22,611 nucleotides of DNA from CAZHLD01 sp964533185 (GTDB lineage Bacteria; Acidobacteriota; Terriglobia; Acidiferrales; UBA7541), in the NCBI GenBank assembly GCA_964533185.1, contig CAZHLD010000051.1, forward strand, positions 1 through 22,611, in the 5' to 3' direction. The translations under genes and the position numbers were made by a program. The notes beneath the pieces are model-generated. The model saw only the letters and a program-made list of their open reading frames with translations, was not told where the DNA came from and ran no database searches. Shown here piece after piece: positions 13,698-20,766 of this stretch (position 1 is the stretch's first letter; each line of letters opens with the position of its first letter).

Positions 13698-15733
13698 CGT
13701 TTCCTCGACAGGGACCGGTTGCGGACGACGGATTCACTGCAAGCAGCGAGGCGCGAGTGCGCACTTGTCTTTTCCAGGCAGCGCTGGACGGCCAGCCTAA
13801 GCTCTTCGATCAAGAAGGGCTTGGCGAGGTAAGGCAGGCCGCTCTCTTCGAGAAACTGTAAGGTTTGCGGCCCCAGGACGTCCCCGGTTACGAATAGGAT
13901 GCGCTGCGCCGCTGGGGGAGCGTCCCGCAGTAGTTCGCGGTGAAAGGCTTTGCCATCCAGGCCAGGCATTCTTAGATCGCAGATGATCAGGTCAAAGTTG
14001 CGCTGTTTAATGCTTTCGAGCCCTTTGCGGCTATCGAGGACGGCCTTGACGTTGTGCCCTTCCTCGGTGAGCACGTCGGCGATCAACTGTGCCACGGTGG
14101 GTTCGTCTTCGACTACGAGAATGCTCCTACGATGCACCAGCGTTCCGGCGGTGCGACTTGAGGTAACGATCACGAGAGGGGTTTCGGCAGGAGCTGCAGC
14201 GGCGGGGTCCGCAGCCACAAGCAGCTCGACGGAGAAGGTGGCACCCTGACCAGGCTGGCTTTCGACCGTCACTTCACCGCCATGCTCCTGGACGATGCCG
14301 AATACAATCGAAAGACCCAGGCCCGTACCCACTCCAACGGGCTTGGTGGTGAAGAAGGGATCAAAGATGCGCGAGAGGATATTCGCGGGGATGCCCGGGC
14401 CATCATCAGAGACTTCGAGCAGGATGCGCCCGGCGGACAGCTGCTGGGTGCGGACGCGGATCGAACCGTGGCCGCGGCCTTCCTGGAGGGCCTGTTCGGC
14501 GTTGACGAGCAGGTTCAGAACCACCTGCTGCAGTTGGGTGGGGTCGGCCAGAGTGGGGAGCAGGTCCGGGTCGGGATCGAATTCGACGACGATGTTCTGG
14601 ACCTTCAACTCATAGCTGCGGAGTACCAGGGTGCGTTCGACGACTTCGTTGAGGTTGACCGGGCGGCGCTCGGGCCTGGCCTCACGGGCGAACAGCAGCA
14701 GGTTGCGGACAATCCGGCCGGCGCGGTCGGCCTCCTGGTAAATGCGGCGGGCGTCGGCGACGCGCTCAGCATCGTCGCGGCGGGCCAGCAACAACTGGGC
14801 ATAGCCCATGATGCTGGTCAGTGGGTTGTTCAACTCATGGGCAATGCCGGAAACCAATTGGCCGAGCGCAGCCATTTTTTCCGTCTGTAACAGCTTGGAC
14901 TGGATCAGCCGCTGGCCAGTGATGTCCCGCAAGATTTCCAGCCAGCCGATGCGCCGACCGGAGGCATCAAGCACGGGGCGTGCCGAGCGCTGCAGCACGC
15001 GGCGGCTCGGACGAAGGAGCTCGATCTCGTCCCAGCAGACCGGCTCGGCGCGTGAATAGCTCAGGCCCCAGCGTTGCACGGTCTTCTGGGGATCTGCCAG
15101 GGAGCCGGCCAGCACACCCAGAATGTCATCGAGCGTGCGCAGGCCGGCCAGGCGGTGTGACTCGAGGCCCAGCCACTCTCCCAGACGCTCGTTGACAAAT
15201 CGTATCCGCCCGCGGTCGTCGAGCAGCAGGACGCCGCTATCCACCAGATCGAGCAGAGTGGAAAGTTCGGCCTCCGCGCGCGGGCTCACTTCTTCGCGTG
15301 CCGGCGCGGCGGAGGCGTCTTCGACGCCGATCTGCCAGTACAGGCCGGAGCTGAACAGACCGGGGAGTGGACCCCGGGCTGTTAGCCGGACAATTTGCCC
15401 ACCGGGAATGACAACTTCAAAGGGGGAAACAAGCGGAGTTCCGGAGGCCACACAGGCGGAGACCCGCCAAGCCTCCAAAGCCGGGCGGACAGCTGGCTGA
15501 ACTATGTGGTTTAGGTGCACCCGACCCAAGCGGGTGGAATCCACTGCCAGGCGTTCCCGGGCGACCCGGCTAGCGTCACGGAGAACTCCCTGTCTATCCA
15601 GGATTAAGATGCCATCGGTGGTTGTTTCAAGAAGCGCGCGAAACGCGGCCGGCGACAGTTCCACAGCTCCCGAGGCCAAGGAATTCTGGCTCGGATCATC
15701 CTCGCCGAACCGCAGCCATCGGGTCTGCGCCAT
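13694..15733 (-). CDS. PAS-PAS hybrid histidine kinase with C-terminal receiver
   Basis: A 679-residue soluble sensor kinase with no transmembrane segment: PAS 1 (about 27-135), PAS 2 (about 152-275), HisKA with H299 in GIAHELNNPLTSIMGYAQLLL, HATPase_c (N411 box NAEQAL, DDGPGIP 443-449, GTGLGLS 469-475) and a full receiver (VVEDEP 540-545, D586, T616, K638). All catalytic residues are present. The likely phospho-targets are its own receiver, the neighbouring NtrC-type activator and the DHp-only protein. It follows the tiny membrane-protein gene by 4 nt (AAGG ribosome site overlapping that gene's stop). The last dozen residues (SVVRNRSLSRKR) are encoded partly by a GTCCGTN-type heptad run and may be a recent tail. 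Confidence 0.9.
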   Translation of the reverse strand: MAQTRWLRFGEDDPSQNSLASGAVELSPAAFRALLETTTDGILILDRQGVLRDASRVARERLAVDSTRLGRVHLNHIVQPAVRPALEAWRVSACVASGTPLVSPFEVVIPGGQIVRLTARGPLPGLFSSGLYWQIGVEDASAAPAREEVSPRAEAELSTLLDLVDSGVLLLDDRGRIRFVNERLGEWLGLESHRLAGLRTLDDILGVLAGSLADPQKTVQRWGLSYSRAEPVCWDEIELLRPSRRVLQRSARPVLDASGRRIGWLEILRDITGQRLIQSKLLQTEKMAALGQLVSGIAHELNNPLTSIMGYAQLLLARRDDAERVADARRIYQEADRAGRIVRNLLLFAREARPERRPVNLNEVVERTLVLRSYELKVQNIVVEFDPDPDLLPTLADPTQLQQVVLNLLVNAEQALQEGRGHGSIRVRTQQLSAGRILLEVSDDGPGIPANILSRIFDPFFTTKPVGVGTGLGLSIVFGIVQEHGGEVTVESQPGQGATFSVELLVAADPAAAAPAETPLVIVTSSRTAGTLVHRRSILVVEDEPTVAQLIADVLTEEGHNVKAVLDSRKGLESIKQRNFDLIICDLRMPGLDGKAFHRELLRDAPPAAQRILFVTGDVLGPQTLQFLEESGLPYLAKPFLIEELRLAVQRCLEKTSAHSRLAACSESVVRNRSLSRKR
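13713..13733 (-). repeat. Heptanucleotide repeat inside the kinase 3' end
   Basis: The minus strand runs ATCCGTC, GTCCGCA, ACCGGTC in 7-nt phase, a degenerate form of the GTCCGTN heptads at 7946-7966. Confidence 0.35.
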
Positions 15734-15737
15734 ACCT

Positions 15738-15851
15738 TTACCACCGCGGCTGAAGAATCAGATAGCTGAAAAGAACTGCGCCCAAGGCGGCAAGAACATA
15801 AACAAGTGCGCGACGCACGCTGCGCGAGAGGATTGGATAGTGGTAGTCCAC
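15738..15851 (-). CDS. 37-residue single-pass membrane protein upstream of the kinase
   Basis: A short open frame ends at TAA 15738-15740, 4 nt before the kinase ATG. It encodes MDYHYPILSRSVRRA followed by a hydrophobic helix (LVYVLAALGAVLFSYLILQ) and ends PRW. GTG 15851 is chosen because GGAG (15857-15860) lies 5 nt upstream. GTG 15890 would give 50 residues but has no ribosome site. An SRSVRR basic cluster before the helix suggests the N-terminus is inside. Since the kinase has no membrane segment, this peptide might tether or modulate it, which is inference. It is too short for ordinary length cut-offs. Confidence 0.6.
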   Translation of the reverse strand: MDYHYPILSRSVRRALVYVLAALGAVLFSYLILQPRW

Positions 15852-15890
15852 GGAATCTCCAGAGGCGAGGTCTTGCACTAGTGTTTCCAC

Positions 15891-16080
15891 TGCGCAGGTT
15901 CGCTAAAGACTGCTAAATCAGCGAGTTGATTTGCATGTAGGAGGTTCGGTTGGCGGCCAGCATTCCCACTACGATACTGGCAGGAGCACGGTTACCAGGA
16001 TGGGAAATGCACGTCAGGAGGTAGGGGGAGAGGATGCAGTACTGGTAAGGAGGGTGGTCTCTACCGCAGTAGCGGAGGAA
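15891..16080. other. Intergenic region between activator and kinase genes
   Basis: No gene supported. The frame after the activator's TGA remains open for 59 codons but has no independent start signal and no recognisable protein. No convincing promoter for the kinase was found here. The best sigma-54-like GG-N10-GC match lacks the TTGC core. Confidence 0.45.
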
Positions 16081-17493
16081 TCAGGAGGTGCGCGGGCGGG
16101 CGCTTTCGTACTGCTTAAGCTTGCGATATAGGGTGGTCTTGCCGACGCCGAGCAGACGGGCAGCGGCCTGCTTGTCTCCCGCGGTTTCGCGCAGGGCGCT
16201 GATGATGGCGCGGCGCTCGAGCTCTTCGAGTGGGACAACTTCGTCCTGCTCGGGCAAGCGCTCGACGGAGGTGAACTGAAGATTGCTGGGCAGATCGCCG
16301 ACGTGGAGGATCGGCCCGGACCCCAGGGCCACCGCGCGCTCAATGGCATTTTCGAGTTCGCGGACGTTACCGGGCCAGTCGTAAGCCATCAAGCGGCGCA
16401 TGGCGTCTTCGGAAATGATGCGGACGGGCCGCTGGGGATCACTGAATTTTTCGAGGAAGAAGCTGACCAGGAGGTGGATATCGGTCTTGCGCTCGCGGAG
16501 AGGAGGCACTTTGATCTGGACCACGTTGAGGCGGAAGAAGAGGTCCTGACGGAAAGTATTGTTGCGGACGGCGGCTTCTAGGTCGAGGTTGGTGGCGGAG
16601 ATGACGCGGTGGTTGAGGCGGATGCGCTCGGTGGAGCCGACCGGCTTGACCTCGCGCTCCTGCAGGGTGCGGAGCAGCTTGGCCTGGAGGTCGATGGGGA
16701 AGTCGCCAATCTCATCCAGGAAGAGAGTGCCGTCGCGTGCGGACTCGAGCAGCCCCTGCCTGCTGTGCATCGCGCCGGTGAAGGCGCCCTTCACGTAGCC
16801 AAACAGCTCGGATTCAATCAGCGTGGGCACCAGAGCAGAACACTCGATCGGCACGAAGGGCTTGTTGCGGCGGGGTCCGGAAAAGTGGATTGAGCGGGCC
16901 ACCAGCTCCTTGCCGGTGCCACTTTCACCGAGGATCAGCACGGGATAGTTGTGCTGGCTAACCTTTTCGATGAGCTTGTACACGCGCTGCATTTTGGTGG
17001 AGACACCGGTCAGGCCGCCGAATCCGGGACGAGTGCGGAGCTGCTCGCGGAGGACGCGGTTTTCCTGGTCGAGCTCGATGGCGTGGACCATGCGCTCAAT
17101 CTTCGAGCGCAGCTCATCGACGTGAAAGGGCTTGGTGATGTAGTCCATGGCGCCCAGCCGGGTGGCTTCGACGGCGGTTTCAATGGTGCCATACTGAGTG
17201 AGGACCATCACCGCAACCTGGGGGTGACTTTCACGGAGGCGCTTGAGAAACTCAATGCCGCCGAGCAGAGGGACCTTCAGGTCAGTGATGACGATATCAA
17301 CGGGAAGCTGTTCGAGGAATTCCAGGGCCTGCTCCGTGGTGGCTGACGTGTGGACACGCAGGCCCGCTTCGCGGACGACGTCGCTACACAGGTCGCGGGC
17401 AGCGGCTTCATCGTCCACGATGAGGACGGTGTAAACAGCCGAGCCGCGCTCAGTGAGTTCACTCTCGGTGGCAACCTCTCCGCGAGTTCCCAA
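16081..17493 (-). CDS. NtrC-family sigma-54 activator response regulator
   Basis: A 470-residue enhancer-binding protein. It has a receiver (about 20-138) with VDDE, phospho-acceptor D71 and K121. The AAA+ domain (about 162-400) has Walker A GESGTGKE (189-196), the sigma-54 contact motif GAFTGA (236-241), Walker B TLFLDEIGD and a DWPGNVRELENAIERAV sensor region. A Fis-type helix-turn-helix follows (about 428-463, DKQAAARLLGVGKTTLYRKLK). It should open sigma-54 promoters when phosphorylated. The start is TTG 17493: AAAGGGG lies 8 nt upstream, an in-frame TAA sits just before, and no ATG or GTG precedes the receiver. Its best partner is the hybrid kinase on the same strand. A sigma-54-like promoter lies upstream of the adjacent lipoprotein gene, a likely target. 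Confidence 0.92.
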   Translation of the reverse strand: MGTRGEVATESELTERGSAVYTVLIVDDEAAARDLCSDVVREAGLRVHTSATTEQALEFLEQLPVDIVITDLKVPLLGGIEFLKRLRESHPQVAVMVLTQYGTIETAVEATRLGAMDYITKPFHVDELRSKIERMVHAIELDQENRVLREQLRTRPGFGGLTGVSTKMQRVYKLIEKVSQHNYPVLILGESGTGKELVARSIHFSGPRRNKPFVPIECSALVPTLIESELFGYVKGAFTGAMHSRQGLLESARDGTLFLDEIGDFPIDLQAKLLRTLQEREVKPVGSTERIRLNHRVISATNLDLEAAVRNNTFRQDLFFRLNVVQIKVPPLRERKTDIHLLVSFFLEKFSDPQRPVRIISEDAMRRLMAYDWPGNVRELENAIERAVALGSGPILHVGDLPSNLQFTSVERLPEQDEVVPLEELERRAIISALRETAGDKQAAARLLGVGKTTLYRKLKQYESARPRTS

Positions 17494-17501
17494 GGTGACA
17501 A

Positions 17502-17508
17502 CCCCTTT
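17502..17508 (-). promoter_or_regulatory. Ribosome binding site that decides a TTG start
   Basis: Minus strand AAAGGGG, 8 nt upstream of TTG 17493. It supports the rare TTG as the initiation codon of the sigma-54 activator. Confidence 0.6.
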
Positions 17509-17593
17509 CTGAATTTAGTAGCACGCCCTGTGCCAAATCGAGAGTCGAAGGTAAGTCTGTACCAGATAGGACGTTGGCTCCCGACGGCTGGGG

Positions 17594-17602
17594 ATTATAG
17601 CA
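17594..17602 (-). promoter_or_regulatory. Extended -10 promoter of the sigma-54 activator gene
   Basis: Minus strand TGCTATAAT, a perfect extended -10. The predicted start is near 17587, giving a leader of about 94 nt before TTG 17493. The -35 region has no TTGACA and is instead occupied by the GTAACG direct repeat at 17616-17633. Confidence 0.65.
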
Positions 17603-17615
17603 GATTCTGTAGTAT

Positions 17616-17633
17616 CGTTACGGGAAACGTTAC
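17616..17633 (-). repeat. GTAACG direct repeat at the -35 position of the activator promoter
   Basis: Minus strand GTAACG, TTTCCC, GTAACG: two identical hexamers 12 bp centre to centre, lying about 17-34 bp upstream of the -10 hexamer. The position suits a regulator replacing -35 contacts or repressing. The protein is unknown. Confidence 0.4.
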
Positions 17634-17739
17634 CTCAAATAGAATAATTCCGAAGCGGCAAGACTTGCGCTGGCAGTAGATTGCAGGAACGGGAAGGAAG
17701 CGGATGCCATTGCGGGAATCAGGAATAGGCAACAAATGT

Positions 17740-17768
17740 GGGCCTGGCGGAGGACGTCCGCCAGGCCC
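17740..17768 (-). terminator. Terminator hairpin after the lipoprotein gene
   Basis: A perfect 12-bp stem (17740-17751 with 17757-17768) with a 5-nt loop lies 8 bp past the lipoprotein stop. In the minus direction it is followed by ACATTTGTTG, an imperfect T-tract. Confidence 0.75.
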
Positions 17769-17776
17769 GGGGGCTG

Positions 17777-18460
17777 CTACCCCTTCACTTGAATCGTCAC
17801 AGGTTGAGTGAGTTTGAAGGAAAGGGGCGTTTCTGCGGGGATGAGGACATCTTTCTTGCCGGTGGCTGCGGCTCCTGCGGTGCCAGCGCCTGCCCCGACG
17901 GCCGCGCCGATTGCGGCACCTTTGCCGCCGCCGGCGATGGCACCGATCAATGCACCACCTGCAGTGCCGCCACCGATGTAGCCGAGGTTGCGCTTGTTGT
18001 GGTTGCTGCCGGTGCGGGTGACCGAGTTGGTCTCGAGGTCATAGGACTTCGAGCCAATCTCCACCGTGCGGAGCTCGATTTGCAGGTGGGCAACGCCCTG
18101 CAGCCGTCCGGACTCCCTGGCATCCACAACGATGCCGCGGACGCGAGCGCCCTTGGGAATCACGGTCTTGCCGTTGACGACGACCGGCCGCGCGAGGCTG
18201 GCTTCGAAGTCGTCGCCCGCACGATTCCGGTTGCTGGTGAGTGACTGATCGAGCGTCACGTGAAACGTTGCGCCGGACGGTATAGTAATCGGCGTCGAGC
18301 TTTCCATCAGACTGCTGAGCAGCCCGCGAGATTTCTCCGCATCCGGCTGAGCGCTGGCCTGGCTGGTGTCGTTCTGTGATGCAGAACAGCCTGCCAGGGC
18401 CAAGACCATGGCAAGCGCACAGGCCAAGATTGCAGATGACCGATATCTGGACAGCAACAT
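17777..18460 (-). CDS. Glycine-zipper lipoprotein
   Basis: A 227-residue envelope protein with a signal peptide (about 1-24) ending in lipobox LAGC, so C25 is the lipidation site. It has a beta-rich middle region (TIPSGATFHVTLDQSLTSNRNRAGDDFEASLARPVVVNGKTVIPKGARVRG..., about 60-145) and a glycine-zipper segment (about 160-200, GGGTAGGALIGAIAGGGKGAAIGAAVGAGAG) of the type found in membrane-inserting or outer-membrane stress proteins. GGAGG 6 nt upstream gives a strong start at ATG 18460. A candidate sigma-54 promoter lies at 18492-18509, and the sigma-54 activator gene is the next one downstream, suggesting direct control. Specific function unknown; an envelope-stress role is plausible. Confidence 0.87.
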   Translation of the reverse strand: MLLSRYRSSAILACALAMVLALAGCSASQNDTSQASAQPDAEKSRGLLSSLMESSTPITIPSGATFHVTLDQSLTSNRNRAGDDFEASLARPVVVNGKTVIPKGARVRGIVVDARESGRLQGVAHLQIELRTVEIGSKSYDLETNSVTRTGSNHNKRNLGYIGGGTAGGALIGAIAGGGKGAAIGAAVGAGAGTAGAAATGKKDVLIPAETPLSFKLTQPVTIQVKG

Positions 18461-18491
18461 AACTCACCTCCATGAATTCCACCCTTGTATA

Positions 18492-18509
18492 GGGCAAGTA
18501 GGCTACCAA
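18492..18509 (-). promoter_or_regulatory. Candidate sigma-54 (-24/-12) promoter of the lipoprotein gene
   Basis: The minus strand reads TTGGTAGCCTACTTGCCC. It has the invariant GG and GC separated by exactly 10 nt, with TTGC intact at -12 and TTGG at -24, against a consensus of YTGGCACGrnnnTTGCW. The predicted start is near 18482, leaving a leader of about 22 nt that contains the GGAGG site. No good sigma-70 pair fits this interval. Confidence 0.6.
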
Positions 18510-18573
18510 GGGGTGCAAGCTTAAGCGTCTATAAATAAAGGAGATGCTAAAAGGAAAGGGTCGTTCTCCATGT

Positions 18574-18599
18574 AAAAAGTGCACGCAGGGGGTGCGTAC
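18574..18599 (-). terminator. Terminator of the BNR gene, possibly doubling as an activator site
   Basis: A 7-bp stem (18593-18599 with 18581-18587, one G-U pair) with a 5-nt loop is followed on the minus strand by a T5 run (18574-18578), 19 bp past the BNR stop. The same dyad sits about 108 bp upstream of the predicted sigma-54 start at 18482 and has the half-site, 5-nt gap, half-site form of NtrC-type enhancers. Confidence 0.6.
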
Positions 18600-18617
18600 T
18601 CCTCAGGCATAAGGTTT

Positions 18618-20654
18618 CTAAGGGGCCCGGCCTCCTGCGGTGGCGGCAGTGGCGGGCGAGCGGAATTCAACTGCGTACAGGCCTTCGGTGGCGGAGGCCG
18701 CAAAGATAATGGAGGAGTGCTCGGCGGTGGTGACGACTGGAAAGTGGCCTTCAGCAAGTGTGCCTTCGATGCGGACCCAGGTGCGACCACGGTCATAAGA
18801 GATGAAGAGACCGCCGGTCTGCATAGAGGCGAGGAACGTGTCGCCCACGAGAGCCACATCCTGCACCGGAGCAGACGGCAGTCCGGAGGCGGCCTGCTGC
18901 CAGGTGCCGCCGGCATCGCGGGAGAGGTAGAGACCATTGCGCGCCGAAGCTACCAGCGTGTGGGCACCGGCGGAGTCCGAGGCAACGTCGAGGCGCAACG
19001 CGCCGCCGGCTTCAAGCGGCAGATCGTGCCACGACCAGGTCTTTCCGGCGTCGCGGGAAAAGACCAGCCCGCGCAAAGAAACTACCCAAATGTGACGTCC
19101 ATCGGCCGAGACGCGCACCGAGCGAACAGGCAGATTAGTCATCGGGCCAACGGGGAAGATGCCCCAGGTGGCGCCGGCATCGGTGGAGGCGAGCAGGCCG
19201 CTATCCGTGGCGGCGAACCAGGTGTCGCGGCTGAAGGCGAGGTGGTTCACTAGATGTCGGAGGTTGGCAGTTGGGGGTTGCTGGCCGTTGACAGTGGGCG
19301 TCGGACGAGATGACTTGCTCCTGCCGCGGACGTTTTTCTTGTAACCGTAACTGGCGGCTTCTCCGACTGTCTTGCCGGCAGGAAACCAGGCAGGCTTTGC
19401 CGGATCGTAGCGCATCAGGCCGCCGCGCTCCAGCGCTGCCCACCAGGTATCCGGAGCGCTGTAGAGGCGGCGGAGCCCTTCAGTCTTCAGTCCCGGGCCG
19501 AGCGGCGCCCAGGTGCGACCATTGTCCACGGTGGCCAGGACCGGCTCGGGCGCGTTGGTGAGAACAGCGAGGACGCGGCCGGGGCGATCGCGGTCGAGCG
19601 TGAGAGCGACGATCTGGCGGTGATAGAAGCCGTGGTTGGCGGCGCGGAAGCGCTGGCCGCCGTCGTCGCTGACCAGCACGCCCAATCGCTCGGTGCCGAT
19701 GACGACGCGGTCTGGGGAGCCGGCGGGAAGGACCGCCGAAGTGATCACCCAGTCGCGCGGCGTGACGCGCTGCCAGGCGGCGCCGCTGCTGGTAGTCTTC
19801 CAGAGGCCTTCGGTAGTGGCGGCATAGATGGTCGCGGCGCGGCGCGGGTCCTGGCGGATGACATGGGTGCGACGAGCCGAGAAGGGGATGCCCTGGATCT
19901 TCTTCCACAACGCGCCGCCACTTTCGCTGCGGTAGATGCCCGAACAGGCGCTGGCATAGATGCGCTGCGGATTGGTGCGGTCCACGAGGATGCTCATCAC
20001 GTCGGAGTCGTCAATCATGCCGGTGTGGATCGGGAACCATCGGCGGCCGCCATCGGTGGTTTTCCACGGCAGGTGGAAGGTGCCGGCGTAAATGACGTCG
20101 GGATTGCGCGGGTCGATGGCTACCGAATCGAGCTGACGGATCTCTTCGTGTCCTTCGGGCGAGATGCGTTCCCATGTGCGGGCGGCGTCGCGTGAGCGAT
20201 AGACACCGCTGAGCGTGCCTGCGACAAGGACATCAGGATTCGAGGGCGCCTGCGCCAGCGCGCGGACAGCCTGGCCGGCAAGGCCGCTCGCACGCCAGGT
20301 GCGGCCGGAATCCTCCGAGCGGAAGACGCCGCCGCCGGCAGTGGGGTCCTGCGTCCAGGCGGAAGCGTAGAGGTCGCGGCTCTCTCGTGGGTCCACCAAG
20401 ATTGAGGTGACGACGGCGTCGAGACGGCTGCCTACACGACCAAGGATTTGCCAGTGCTCACCTGCATCGGTGGAACCAAAGACGTGGCCATCGGCCGTGC
20501 CCAGATAGATGCGGCGCGGATCGCGCGGATCGGCAGTGAGCGTGCGAACGTCTCCGCCGGGCGGGCCCATCGGCCGCCAGTCCTGCGCCGCGACGGGCAG
20601 GGCCAGAAGAGAAACCAACAGAGCAGCGAAGACAAGTGTGGCGGCAGAGCGCAT
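18618..20654 (-). CDS. Secreted BNR/Asp-box repeat beta-propeller protein
   Basis: A protein of about 678 residues with a signal peptide (MRSAATLVFAALLVSLLALPVAA, cleavage before QDWRP) and about twelve Asp-box motifs spread along its length, e.g. STDAGEHW, SEDSGRTW, TTDGGRRW, SDDGGQRF, STDAGATW, SRDAGKTW, SYDRGRTW. These form sialidase/Ycf48-like (VPS10-like) propellers. No sialidase catalytic set is evident, so it is more likely a binding or scaffold protein in the periplasm or on the surface. A low-complexity linker (SSRPTPTVNGQQPPTANL) encoded by a heptanucleotide run interrupts the propeller. ATG 20654 is preferred because a TTGCCC-17-TACAAT promoter overlaps the earlier ATG 20672. Neither has a good ribosome site. 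Confidence 0.85.
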   Translation of the reverse strand: MRSAATLVFAALLVSLLALPVAAQDWRPMGPPGGDVRTLTADPRDPRRIYLGTADGHVFGSTDAGEHWQILGRVGSRLDAVVTSILVDPRESRDLYASAWTQDPTAGGGVFRSEDSGRTWRASGLAGQAVRALAQAPSNPDVLVAGTLSGVYRSRDAARTWERISPEGHEEIRQLDSVAIDPRNPDVIYAGTFHLPWKTTDGGRRWFPIHTGMIDDSDVMSILVDRTNPQRIYASACSGIYRSESGGALWKKIQGIPFSARRTHVIRQDPRRAATIYAATTEGLWKTTSSGAAWQRVTPRDWVITSAVLPAGSPDRVVIGTERLGVLVSDDGGQRFRAANHGFYHRQIVALTLDRDRPGRVLAVLTNAPEPVLATVDNGRTWAPLGPGLKTEGLRRLYSAPDTWWAALERGGLMRYDPAKPAWFPAGKTVGEAASYGYKKNVRGRSKSSRPTPTVNGQQPPTANLRHLVNHLAFSRDTWFAATDSGLLASTDAGATWGIFPVGPMTNLPVRSVRVSADGRHIWVVSLRGLVFSRDAGKTWSWHDLPLEAGGALRLDVASDSAGAHTLVASARNGLYLSRDAGGTWQQAASGLPSAPVQDVALVGDTFLASMQTGGLFISYDRGRTWVRIEGTLAEGHFPVVTTAEHSSIIFAASATEGLYAVEFRSPATAATAGGRAP
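19263..19293 (+). repeat. Heptanucleotide run inside the BNR gene
   Basis: The plus strand runs GTTGGCA, GTTGGGG, GTTGCTG+GCC, GTTGACA: a GTTG-headed heptad with one 3-nt slip. It keeps the BNR frame and encodes a polar linker (TVNGQQPPTAN). Confidence 0.5.
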
Positions 20655-20670
20655 CGTGGGTACGGGCTTC

Positions 20671-20699
20671 ATTGTATTGGGTTGCGCAAAGACGGGCAA
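20671..20699 (-). promoter_or_regulatory. Promoter of the BNR gene
   Basis: Minus strand TTGCCC (20694-20699), 17 nt, TACAAT (20671-20676). The predicted start is near 20663, about 8 nt before ATG 20654. Confidence 0.5.
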
Positions 20700-20710
20700 T
20701 CCGGGCAGAA

Positions 20711-20751
20711 AGAAAAAGCGGGCTCCGTGCCGGGGAAGGCACGGAGCCCGC
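20711..20751 (-). terminator. Rho-independent terminator of the OmpA-family gene
   Basis: A perfect 14-bp GC-rich stem (20738-20751 with 20718-20731), a 6-nt loop, then TTTTTCT (20711-20717 complement). It lies 16 bp past the stop of the OmpA-family gene. Confidence 0.92.
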
Positions 20752-20766
20752 AGCAAGAGGTTTCGT

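Noticed and set aside
15939..15985. GG-N10-GC sigma-54-like site upstream of the kinase genes
   Set aside because: Spacing fits but the -12 box reads CCGC instead of TTGC and the -24 box is poor.
15913..16080. Open frame of 59 codons continuing past the TGA stop of the sigma-54 activator
   Set aside because: No start signal, composition unlike the neighbours, and orthologous activators normally end after the Fis helix-turn-helix. Likely chance.
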